Origin: Alphaproteobacteria bacterium MarineAlpha9_Bin7
GTDB lineage: Bacteria; Pseudomonadota; Alphaproteobacteria; UBA7887
NCBI GenBank assembly: GCA_002938115.1
Contig: PTKD01000018.1
Location: forward strand, 1 to 16,003
Direction of reading: 5' to 3'
DNA length: 16,003 nt
A program made the position numbers and the translations under genes. Shown here piece after piece: positions 8,012 to 14,660 of this stretch. The number at the start of each line of letters is the position of its first letter. The first letter of the stretch is position 1. The notes below the pieces were generated by a model. That model saw nothing but the letters and a program-made list of their open reading frames with translations, ran no database searches and was not told the DNA's origin.

Positions 8012-8854
8012 ATGACCTCATTGCCGGCAACCCAGAATGACACAAAGTTAGGTGCGAAGAACGTATCCATATACCAACCCGAACAAGCCGCACGTATTTT
8101 CCCGGAGCTTCCTATATTTAACACTATTGAAGAGGAACGCTTACACCGCAAGAAACGTTTGGTCGCCAGTTGTCGTGCGTTTGCGCTTGAAAAGTTTGAT
8201 TTTGGATTCGCTGGTCATCTTACAGTCCGCGACCCAGAACACTCACATCTATATTGGACCAATCCAATGGCGGTCCATTTCAACCAAGTAAATATGTCCA
8301 ATCTAATTTTAGCCGATCACGAGGGCAATGTCGTCGAAGGACAACACGCGATCAATCGCGCTGGTTTTGTGTTGCATGCTGCTGTTCATGAAATGCACCC
8401 AGATATTGTAGCTATGTGCCACGCTCACACCGTCTACGGGACAGCCTTTGCTTCTCTCGGAAGAAAGCTTGCGCCAATAACCCAAGATACCGCCGTATTT
8501 TATGAAGATCACGTATTGATTACCGATGAAGCCGGCCACGTGGCTGTCGAGGTAGGGGCAGGGGAAAGAGTGGCGAGAGCTTTTAAAGGTGTTAAAGCGG
8601 CCATCCACCAAAATCATGGTCTATTCAGTGCAAGCCGACACAGCATAGATGCAGCTACATTTACCTTCATCTCTCTTGAGAGATGCTGCAAACAACAATT
8701 AGCGGTAGAGGCAACTGGCATTGAGCCAAAACTGTTGTCACCAGAGGCCTCTCGGTACAGCCACGAACATCTCGGCAGTGAATATATCAGCTGGCTGCAT
8801 TTCCAAGTGATTTGGGGACTTTTGAATGAAACCCAGCCCGATATGTTTGAATAA
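8012..8854 (+). CDS. Class II aldolase/adducin-domain protein, catalytic Glu missing
   Basis: This 280-residue protein has the class II aldolase/adducin fold. The three metal-binding histidines are seen: His137 and His139 in CHAHTVYG and His202 in HQNHGL, matching His92, His94 and His155 of E. coli fuculose-phosphate aldolase (FucA). Aligning INRAGFVLHAAVHEMHPD (114-131) to FucA SSEWRFHMAAYQSRPD places Gly118 where FucA has its acid/base Glu73. The phosphate-loop region reads GHLTVR rather than FucA GNVSVR. Both changes recur, as I recall, in a large branch of adducin-like proteins of unknown activity. It is therefore probably a metal-binding enzyme but not a standard sugar-phosphate aldolase. 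An AGAGAG-like ribosome-binding site precedes the ATG. It follows the FAD oxidoreductase gene on the same strand and may act on its product or substrate. Confidence 0.88.
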   Translation: MTSLPATQNDTKLGAKNVSIYQPEQAARIFPELPIFNTIEEERLHRKKRLVASCRAFALEKFDFGFAGHLTVRDPEHSHLYWTNPMAVHFNQVNMSNLILADHEGNVVEGQHAINRAGFVLHAAVHEMHPDIVAMCHAHTVYGTAFASLGRKLAPITQDTAVFYEDHVLITDEAGHVAVEVGAGERVARAFKGVKAAIHQNHGLFSASRHSIDAATFTFISLERCCKQQLAVEATGIEPKLLSPEASRYSHEHLGSEYISWLHFQVIWGLLNETQPDMFE

Positions 8855-8945
8855 ATTTAGGGCGATTTCGACCAACTGAACCAAATATCATTGCCCCTAC
8901 AAAGTTGGAAGCCGTCACGGTGACCCGAGCACAGTAAGGGCCCTA

Positions 8946-9902
8946 CTACACTAGCGGCATCACATTCTCAGAAAATTCACTCATGCGGGCAAACATGGCG
9001 TCTTTATCGTTGGCAGACACGTTGACGATCATTGCCTGAAGTCCAATTTCTGCGAAGGCCCGAATGTCTTCGGCCCGTTGCTCGGGGGTCCCGGTAAAGG
9101 TTTGACGACCACCTGCTTTGTGCATTTCCACGCGTGTACTATGAAAGGCACAATTGTAGGCAAGCCCGATCGTTGATGGGTCACGATTTGCCGTCTCCGC
9201 TACCTGACGGAGTACAGCAACGCGCGCCGCATAGGTTTCCAGTTTGTCCATGCGAAATTTTGGATTGCTGCCAAATGGGTACCAAGTATCTCCCAGTGCA
9301 ACAGCGCGCCGGATGGCAGCCATACTTTCCCCCCCAATCCAGATGGGCGGGTGCGGTTTTTGTATTGGGCGTGGATCGGTATCGATATCGGAAAACTTGA
9401 CAAATTCCCCATCGTACGATGGGTTCTCTTCCGTCCACGCTGCTTTCATTGCCTCAATATATTCGTTCGTGACTTGCCCGCGTGCTTTAAAGGGAGGCAA
9501 GTTCAATGCCTCGAATTCTTCGTACATCCAGCCGGCGCCGCAGCCCACTGTCACCCGACCACCCGACAGCACATCCGTGGTCGCCAGTGACTTTGCCATG
9601 AAGAGGGGGTTCCGATGAGGAATTACTGTAACTGAGGTCATCACTCTGATTTTACTGGTCACAGCCGCAATCCACGCCAACAAAGTGAACTGCTCCATGC
9701 AATCGGTCACACCATCCGCACTCCAAACGAATTCTCCCGTTTCACTGTACGGGTAATTTGGGTCAATTTTCCGCGGCACCACTATGTGATCAGGGATAGT
9801 GATATAGCCGTATCCCAACTGTTCTGCTTTCTGCGCAATCTCTTTCATTGTCTCGGGAGTGGCGAGCGGACCCCGGTTCGGCATGGTTACACCAAATTTC
9901 AT
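8946..9902 (-). CDS. Luciferase-like (LLM class) flavin/F420-type oxidoreductase
   Basis: This 318-residue bacterial-luciferase-like TIM-barrel protein resembles the TIGR03619-type F420-dependent group. Visible family features are MKFGVTMPNRGPLA at the N-terminus, YGYITIPDHIVVP (31-43), and PHRNPLFMAKSLATTDVLSGGRVTVGCGAGW at about 95-125. PHPPIWIGGES lies near 193-203, where the cofactor phosphate is usually held, and GTPEQRAEDIRAFAEIGL sits near the C-terminus. Such proteins catalyse hydride transfers or monooxygenations with reduced F420 or FMN; sequence alone does not tell which. The ATG at 9902 has GGAG six bases upstream, so I prefer it to the TTG at 9917. The gene is alone on its strand. 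It converges on the aldolase gene and is divergent from the di-haem oxidoreductase gene. Confidence 0.88.
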   Translation of the reverse strand: MKFGVTMPNRGPLATPETMKEIAQKAEQLGYGYITIPDHIVVPRKIDPNYPYSETGEFVWSADGVTDCMEQFTLLAWIAAVTSKIRVMTSVTVIPHRNPLFMAKSLATTDVLSGGRVTVGCGAGWMYEEFEALNLPPFKARGQVTNEYIEAMKAAWTEENPSYDGEFVKFSDIDTDPRPIQKPHPPIWIGGESMAAIRRAVALGDTWYPFGSNPKFRMDKLETYAARVAVLRQVAETANRDPSTIGLAYNCAFHSTRVEMHKAGGRQTFTGTPEQRAEDIRAFAEIGLQAMIVNVSANDKDAMFARMSEFSENVMPLV

Positions 9903-9908
9903 TGCTAA

Positions 9909-9912
9909 CTCC
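9909..9912 (-). promoter_or_regulatory. Ribosome-binding site deciding the LLM oxidoreductase start
   Basis: GGAG on the minus strand lies 6 bases before the ATG at 9902 and overlaps the coding frame of the longer TTG alternative (9917). Confidence 0.55.
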
Positions 9913-10253
9913 AACAACAGTGTTACAGGTAGTTTCCGTACAATTTAGCGCGCTTCGATAGGCCAGGGAAAGCCACGTTCCAGAAAAAAGGGATTTATTA
10001 TCCATCTTTTGAGTACGATACGCGCCCCGTATCAAATCCAGGTGCCAGCTGTTCATGCCAAACGCCTAAACTGGTAAATATCAAAACTTGGCGGCCCGAA
10101 CCGATAATTGATAATTTATACGTCTTGGTTCCAATCTGTTAACATGCTGACTGTTGATGAACATTAACGATACACGCTGTTTTGGGTAAAGAGCTTTTAT
10201 TGGTCCGTTTATATGTGACTAATCGCAGTTCTGTTTGTCGAGCAATAACTTTT

Positions 10254-10257
10254 AAGG
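10254..10257 (+). promoter_or_regulatory. Possible ribosome-binding site for the di-haem oxidoreductase
   Basis: AAGG lies 8 bases before the GTG at 10266 (and 5 before a TTG at 10263). It supports the start that leaves a compact signal peptide, but it is a weak site. Confidence 0.35.
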
Positions 10258-10265
10258 CTTTTTTG

Positions 10266-11801
10266 GTGTTACGCTGTCTCTCGTTTTGCTTACTTTTGGT
10301 TGCCGGTTTCACTGCGGACCCCTCCTTTGGTGATGACGCTTACGCGAAGAAAACACGTCCGTTTCCGGGCGTCCCACTGGTTGTCATAGGGGCAGAGGAC
10401 CGATACATACCAGGGAAAGGAGTGCCCTACGCGGTTGATTACAATCTCTGGGTTTGGGAGAATTTAGAATTCCCTGTGGCACTGGACACTTATACACCTG
10501 CTGCCCTATCGGGCGGAGACACAACGGGATATATAAAAAACCGCGAAGCGTTTTCCACACCCCTGAGCAACCTCGATACCAAACGTCTTCGGGCGTTTGC
10601 CTTGGGTCGCCGCCTTTTTCGTCGCAACTGGTTGATCGCACCTGCTTCGTCAAAAGATTTAGACGGCTTGGGTCCAACCTTTAACCGAGTCTCGTGTTCA
10701 GGATGTCATTTGAAAGATGGCCGCGGCCGTCCACCGCAAAGCCTGGACGAGCCCATGAAATCCATGTTGGTTCGAGTCAGCGTACCCGGAGTGGGAGTTA
10801 ATGGCGGGCCCATTCCACATCCGATTTATGGGCTGCAGATTCAAGACAAGGGTATCCCTGGCATCCCTCCGGAGGGACGAGTAACGATCCAATACCGTGA
10901 GGAAGAGGGTGCATTCGCGGACGGTGAAATCTATTCCTTGCGTGCACCACTATATGAATTTACTGAACTCAATCACGGTCCATTAGGCGACGACTCGATT
11001 TATTCTCCTCGCGTAGCTCCCGCAATCTGCGGCCTTGGTTTGCTAGAGGCGATTGAAGCGACGGTGATTGAGGCGCTGGCTGACCCAAATGACTCAGATG
11101 GCGATGGGATTTCCGGAAAAATCAACCGTGTCTGGAATGACGTTACGGAGGAACAAGAACTCGGCCGGTTTGGCTGGAAGGCGAACGTAGCGAGTCTCTA
11201 CCAGCAGGTCGCGGGTGCAGCGGCGGGCGATTTGGGTATCACCACATCTCTTTTCCCAAACCAGAACTGTCCGCCTGCTCAAACCGAATGTGTATCTGCG
11301 CCTAATGGTGGTATGCCGGAACTCGATGATCAGCAGCTGGGAAAACTGGTGCTATACACTCGAGCATTGGCGGTGCCCGCGCGACGCAATGTCGAGGAAC
11401 CGACCGTACTACGAGGTGAAACCTTGTTCACTGATGCGGGTTGTGCGAGTTGCCACACACCGAATCTAACCACAGGTACTGTCACCGCGCTGCCTGAATT
11501 GGCCGACCAGAGTATCCACCCTTACACGGATCTTTTGCTCCATGACATGGGGGAAGGGTTAGCTGATGGACGGCCGGACTTCGAGGCCTCGGGCCAGGAA
11601 TGGCGCACTCCACCGCTTTGGGGGATCGGGTTGGTACGACGCGTCAATCTGCACCACTTTTTCCTGCATGATGGTCGCGCGCGCGGTCTAATGGAAGCAA
11701 TTCTTTGGCATGGTGGTGAAGCCAGAACTGCCCGCGACTCGGTAATTGCCATGCCCATAGCAGATCGTGACGCATTAATCGCTTTTCTCCGTTCGCTCTG
11801 A
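10266..11801 (+). CDS. Exported di-haem oxidoreductase (DUF1111 / DHOR family)
   Basis: This 511-residue protein (from the GTG) belongs to the di-haem putative thiol oxidoreductase family, PF06537. Two haem motifs are present: CSGCH at 144-148 (in FNRVSCSGCHLKDGRGRPP) and CASCH at 393-397. Family signatures TDLLLHDMGEGLADG (about 421-435), a calcium-loop-like DPNDSDGDGISGK (273-285) and NLHHFFLHDGRARG near 461-474 are present. Cys335 and Cys342 (QNC...TEC) could form a disulphide. The N-terminus LRCLSFCLLLVAGFTADPSFG is a good Sec signal, so the protein should be periplasmic. An in-frame TTG at 10182 would add 28 residues, making an unusually long pre-signal extension with no ribosome-binding site. 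The family's natural substrate is not established; thiol oxidation is only a suggestion. It is followed on the same strand by the SDR gene after 106 bases. Confidence 0.88.
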   Translation: MLRCLSFCLLLVAGFTADPSFGDDAYAKKTRPFPGVPLVVIGAEDRYIPGKGVPYAVDYNLWVWENLEFPVALDTYTPAALSGGDTTGYIKNREAFSTPLSNLDTKRLRAFALGRRLFRRNWLIAPASSKDLDGLGPTFNRVSCSGCHLKDGRGRPPQSLDEPMKSMLVRVSVPGVGVNGGPIPHPIYGLQIQDKGIPGIPPEGRVTIQYREEEGAFADGEIYSLRAPLYEFTELNHGPLGDDSIYSPRVAPAICGLGLLEAIEATVIEALADPNDSDGDGISGKINRVWNDVTEEQELGRFGWKANVASLYQQVAGAAAGDLGITTSLFPNQNCPPAQTECVSAPNGGMPELDDQQLGKLVLYTRALAVPARRNVEEPTVLRGETLFTDAGCASCHTPNLTTGTVTALPELADQSIHPYTDLLLHDMGEGLADGRPDFEASGQEWRTPPLWGIGLVRRVNLHHFFLHDGRARGLMEAILWHGGEARTARDSVIAMPIADRDALIAFLRSL

Positions 11802-11897
11802 TCAATTCGCTTGGTCCAAGTAGCACATCCGGCGTCGGAAACATTTTCACGACGAATTAAAAGAACTCAAAAACAATCAGCGGTATTCTGAAAGTGT

Positions 11898-11902
11898 GGA
11901 GG
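11898..11902 (+). promoter_or_regulatory. Ribosome-binding site deciding the SDR start
   Basis: GGAGG lies 5 bases before the ATG at 11908. It falls inside the GTG-started longer frame (11896), which makes the ATG the likely start. Confidence 0.6.
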
Positions 11903-11907
11903 CTTAT

Positions 11908-12711
11908 ATGAACGGAAAATTACAAGGTAAAGTCGCGATCGTCACCGGTGGGAATAGTGGTATTGGAGAAGCAACGTGCCATCTTTTTGCGAAGGAGGGC
12001 GCCAAAGTACTTTTGTTGGCTAGAAGAGAAAACGAGGGCCTAAAAGTGCAAGACTCCATCAATAGCGTCGGCGGCGAAGCCACGTTTATTCCCTGTGACG
12101 TCGGAAATCCCGACTCGGTTGATACGGCCATTGCCAAGGCTGCGGAGACGTACGGGGCAATCAATATATTATTCAACAACGCTGGAGGAGGAGGAGGTGG
12201 CGATTTTCCAAATTCATCCACCGAAGAATGGGGCCAAGTCATCAACGTCAATCTGAACGGCACATTCTATGTTTCCCGCGCTGTTTGGCCACACCTCGTT
12301 ACAGCTGGCGGCGGGGCCGTGGTGAACATGTCTTCGCTCGCGGCACAACGGGGTTTTAGCCCAAGAATGTATGACGAGTTTGGTACAACGGCGCCATCTT
12401 ACTATGCGGCAAAAGCTGGCGTCGACGCACTTACGCGATACATGGCTGGAGTTGGCGGCAGCCACAACATTAGGATCAACGCAGTACGTCCTGGCCAAAT
12501 TATGACTCCCGGTGCTACACGGGGAACCATCAACGATCCCGACGGTGGACATCACGTGTTCGAAAAAATGTTTAACATGGCGCAAATAATTCCGGGTCCG
12601 GGTTACCCTGAAGATGTCGCGAATCTCGTTCTATTCCTCGTGTCCGACGAATCACGATTCATCACAGGGGAAATCATTAATGTCGACGGCGGAGTCGCTG
12701 CAAAGATTTAA
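11908..12711 (+). CDS. Short-chain dehydrogenase/reductase (SDR)
   Basis: This is a 267-residue classical SDR and a probable cytosolic NAD(P)-dependent alcohol/ketone oxidoreductase. Visible motifs are TGGNSGIG (13-20), CDV at about 63-65, NNAG (90-93), NVN at 113-115, catalytic Ser142/143, YYAAK (Tyr165, Lys169), and the tail FITGEIINVDGG. The end of beta2 reads LLLARRE, with Arg rather than Asp, which favours NADP(H). Two oddities are seen. NNAG is followed by more glycines (Gly93-98 in all), encoded by a GGA repeat. The Ser-to-Tyr distance is about 22 residues instead of the usual 13, from an insertion around 150-162 (FSPRMYDEFGTTA) that should line the substrate pocket. The ATG has a GGAGG site. 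The epoxide hydrolase gene starts 41 bases downstream, so the two are probably one operon. Confidence 0.92.
   Translation: MNGKLQGKVAIVTGGNSGIGEATCHLFAKEGAKVLLLARRENEGLKVQDSINSVGGEATFIPCDVGNPDSVDTAIAKAAETYGAINILFNNAGGGGGGDFPNSSTEEWGQVINVNLNGTFYVSRAVWPHLVTAGGGAVVNMSSLAAQRGFSPRMYDEFGTTAPSYYAAKAGVDALTRYMAGVGGSHNIRINAVRPGQIMTPGATRGTINDPDGGHHVFEKMFNMAQIIPGPGYPEDVANLVLFLVSDESRFITGEIINVDGGVAAKI
12184..12197 (+). repeat. GGA trinucleotide run inside the SDR gene
   Basis: Four GGA codons followed by GGT GGC encode Gly93-98 right after the NNAG motif. Copy-number changes by slippage would keep the frame and alter only the number of glycines. Confidence 0.6.
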
Positions 12712-12752
12712 TATTTGAAGCAACTTCTGCAACAACAATTGGTGAGGATACA

Positions 12753-13901
12753 ATGACCCCGCCCGAACCTTTCACCATAGCAATATCTGATACAACGCTA
12801 CGTCGAATTCGTGAGAAAGTAGTCAAATACAAATGGCATGAAATGCCTGACGACGGCGGTTGGTCATATGGCACGAATCTAGATTACATGAAGGAACTTT
12901 GTCGTTACTGGTCAGAAAGCTACGACTGGCGGATACACGAAGCCGTACTTAACCGTTTCAAAAATTTCCGAGCACCCATCGATGGCATCGACATTCACTT
13001 CATTCATGAGAAAGGTAGTGGGTCACACGCAAAACCCCTTCTTATTAGCCACGGCTGGCCTGGTTCCGTATATGAATTTCAACAGATCATCGAACCTTTG
13101 GCCCACCCGGAGCGATTTGGAGGAGACATTAACGATTCATTTCACGTTGTAGCGCCATCCCTCCCAGGATTTGGTTTTTCAGGGAAACCACCGCGACCAA
13201 TTGGCCCCAGAAAAATTGCAGAACTTTTTGCCTCATTAATGACCAATACCCTCGGCTATAGAAATTTTGTTGCACAAGGCGGTGATTGGGGTAGCGCCAT
13301 CTCTAGCTGGCTTGGCTACGATCACGCACCACCTTGTCAGGGCATACATATAAACATGATGAGCATGCGTCACAGTGACGGACCCCAAACGGCAGAGGAA
13401 GAAATCTGGACGGCGCGCACTGCCGAGGTTTTTGAGCAAGAGGCTGGGTACAATTATGAGCAATCGACAAAGCCCCAGACCCTCAGCTACGCGATGATGG
13501 ACAGTCCAGTCGGAGTAGCAGCATGGTTGGTTGAAAAATTTAATACGTGGTCCGATACCAAAGGAGATGACATTGAAAGTGTTTATACTAAGGATGAGTT
13601 ATTGACCAATATTATGATTTATCTGGTGACGGATACTTTTAACACAGCGACTTGGATCTATTATGGACGACGCAAGGAAGGCGGCCGGGAAATGCCCACT
13701 GGACTCAAACGTGTCGAAGTTCCGGTCGCAGCTGCAATCTTTCCTGCTGAATTTATGCCTTGGCCACCCCGGAGTTATGCCGAACGTATGTATAACATCG
13801 CACGATGGACCGAAATGCCTCGGGGTGGGCACTTTGCGGCAATGGAAGAACCAGACCTTTTAACCGAGGACATCCGCGCATTCGCCCGGAACTTACGTTA
13901 A
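12753..13901 (+). CDS. Epoxide hydrolase with EHN N-terminal domain (alpha/beta hydrolase)
   Basis: This 382-residue protein should hydrolyse an epoxide to a vicinal diol through a covalent aspartyl ester. The N-terminal about 90 residues fit the epoxide hydrolase N-terminal domain (FTIAISDTTLRRIREKV, then WSYGTNLDYMKEL). The hydrolase core has the oxyanion motif HGWPGS (100-105), LPGFGFSGKP (about 137-146), nucleophile Asp178 in GGDWGS, the typical YAMMDSPVGVAAWLVEKF lid/core segment (246-263), probable acid Glu333 (PAEF), and His360 (RGGHFAAMEEP). Tyr303/Tyr304 in WIYYGRR are candidate epoxide-activating tyrosines. The catalytic set is complete. GAGG lies 5 bases before the ATG. It follows the SDR gene, which suggests coupled diol or ketone chemistry. 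No signal peptide is present, so it should be cytosolic. The substrate is unknown. Confidence 0.93.
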   Translation: MTPPEPFTIAISDTTLRRIREKVVKYKWHEMPDDGGWSYGTNLDYMKELCRYWSESYDWRIHEAVLNRFKNFRAPIDGIDIHFIHEKGSGSHAKPLLISHGWPGSVYEFQQIIEPLAHPERFGGDINDSFHVVAPSLPGFGFSGKPPRPIGPRKIAELFASLMTNTLGYRNFVAQGGDWGSAISSWLGYDHAPPCQGIHINMMSMRHSDGPQTAEEEIWTARTAEVFEQEAGYNYEQSTKPQTLSYAMMDSPVGVAAWLVEKFNTWSDTKGDDIESVYTKDELLTNIMIYLVTDTFNTATWIYYGRRKEGGREMPTGLKRVEVPVAAAIFPAEFMPWPPRSYAERMYNIARWTEMPRGGHFAAMEEPDLLTEDIRAFARNLR

Positions 13902-14091
13902 GCGGACAAATTATGAAGTTCGAGGGAAACCTCATATGACCTTCTCTCTTTCCTTTTCTTGCTATCAGGTAACTACCAGTGAGTCGCCTGAATTCCCCAC
14001 GCAATCACTGCAGGCAACGTACCGCACTCGCCGCGGACGGCACTTTTTCTGCAATTTTTCCAACTACATGTTTGTGAGCTAAAAATATCCA

Positions 14092-14607
14092 ATGTCAAAC
14101 GGAACAAGATATAACGAAAAGGATTTATTCCAACGATTGGAGGGGCTCTGCATCAAATTCGAAACACTCACGCACCCTCCCCTCCGAACTGTTTCAGAAT
14201 CACAATCGTTACTCGCACAATTACCCGGCTCTCACATCAAGAATCTATTTTTGCGTGACAAAAAACGTACGTATTTCTTGCTGACGGTAGCTCAGAACAG
14301 AGATATCGATCTTAAGAAACTTCGATCTGTGATAGGTGCGAAAGGAACACTCTCGTTTGGTTCGCCCGAGGCTCTGATGGATCTGCTTGGCGTAAAACCG
14401 GGGGCTGTAACCCCTTTCAGTGTAATGAATGATCGAGACAAAAATGTAACCGCCTTCTTTGATAAATCACTTATCGAAATATCCACCATCAACGCCCATC
14501 CGCTCCGAAATGACATGACAACCACTTTGCACATCAGTGATCTTCTCAAATTCATGAAAGGCGAAAATCACCCCCCAATACTCATCGACTTTGACGATAT
14601 TGATTAA
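14092..14607 (+). CDS. Ala-tRNA(Pro) deacylase-like trans-editing protein (ProXp-ala/PrdX, YbaK fold)
   Basis: This 171-residue free-standing editing domain is related to the INS domain of prolyl-tRNA synthetase. Family landmarks in order are HPPLRTVSES (28-37), LPGSHIKNLFLRDKK (44-58), the LKKLRSVIGAKGTLSFGSPEALMDLLGVKPGAVTPF stretch (about 74-109), and NAHPLRNDMTT (134-144). Lys50, Asn51 and His136 sit where the Lys, Asn and His of the Caulobacter ProXp-ala pocket are expected. The known role of this family is hydrolysis of alanine mis-charged on tRNA(Pro) in the cytoplasm. The ATG lacks a strong ribosome-binding site. It is preceded by about 190 bases without a convincing gene and converges on the antiporter gene. 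Confidence 0.88.
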   Translation: MSNGTRYNEKDLFQRLEGLCIKFETLTHPPLRTVSESQSLLAQLPGSHIKNLFLRDKKRTYFLLTVAQNRDIDLKKLRSVIGAKGTLSFGSPEALMDLLGVKPGAVTPFSVMNDRDKNVTAFFDKSLIEISTINAHPLRNDMTTTLHISDLLKFMKGENHPPILIDFDDID

Positions 14608-14638
14608 TTTCTCTAGTCCGGAAGGGGTTGTACATTTT

Positions 14639-14660
14639 GAAAAGAATCCCTTTTCTCTTT
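14639..14660 (+). terminator. Weak candidate terminator after the trans-editing gene
   Basis: GAAAAG (14639-14644) and CTTTTC (14650-14655) form a 6-bp stem with a 5-base loop, followed by TCTTT. An alternative AAGGG/CCCTT pairing (14622-14652) is also possible. The stem is A/T-rich and the T-run poor, so this is a marginal call helped mainly by its place between convergent genes. Confidence 0.25.

Larger units (their letters stand above)
9903..10265. promoter_or_regulatory. Divergent intergenic region, LLM oxidoreductase / di-haem oxidoreductase
   Basis: This is about 360 bases between divergent genes and must carry both promoters. The plus-side half is AT-rich (10105-10120, AATTGATAATTTATA), but no hexamer pair with 16-18 base spacing is convincing. 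A perfect GATACG-cgccc-CGTATC inverted repeat lies at 10017-10033; it could be a small operator, though such a short repeat can occur by chance. If the upstream TTG at 10182 is the true start of the di-haem gene, the region shrinks to about 280 bases. No small ORF or RNA gene was recognised. Confidence 0.4.

Noticed and set aside
8888..8930. Palindromic GTCACGGTGAC and nearby GGGCCC between convergent genes
   Set aside because: The palindrome has almost no loop and no T-tract; neither a terminator nor a protein site is supported.
10017..10033. GATACG-cgccc-CGTATC hairpin
   Set aside because: A 6-bp stem with a short loop is near the chance expectation for about 360 bases and has no T-run, so it is not called as a terminator or operator.
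13921..13934. GAGG-GAAA-CCTC stem after the epoxide hydrolase stop
   Set aside because: Only four pairs and no T-run directly after it, so it was not called a terminator.
13936..14082. A 48-codon ATG frame just upstream of the trans-editing gene
   Set aside because: It has no recognisable motif, only a GAGG at a long 10-base spacing, and an Arg/Ser/Phe/Cys-rich product typical of a chance frame.
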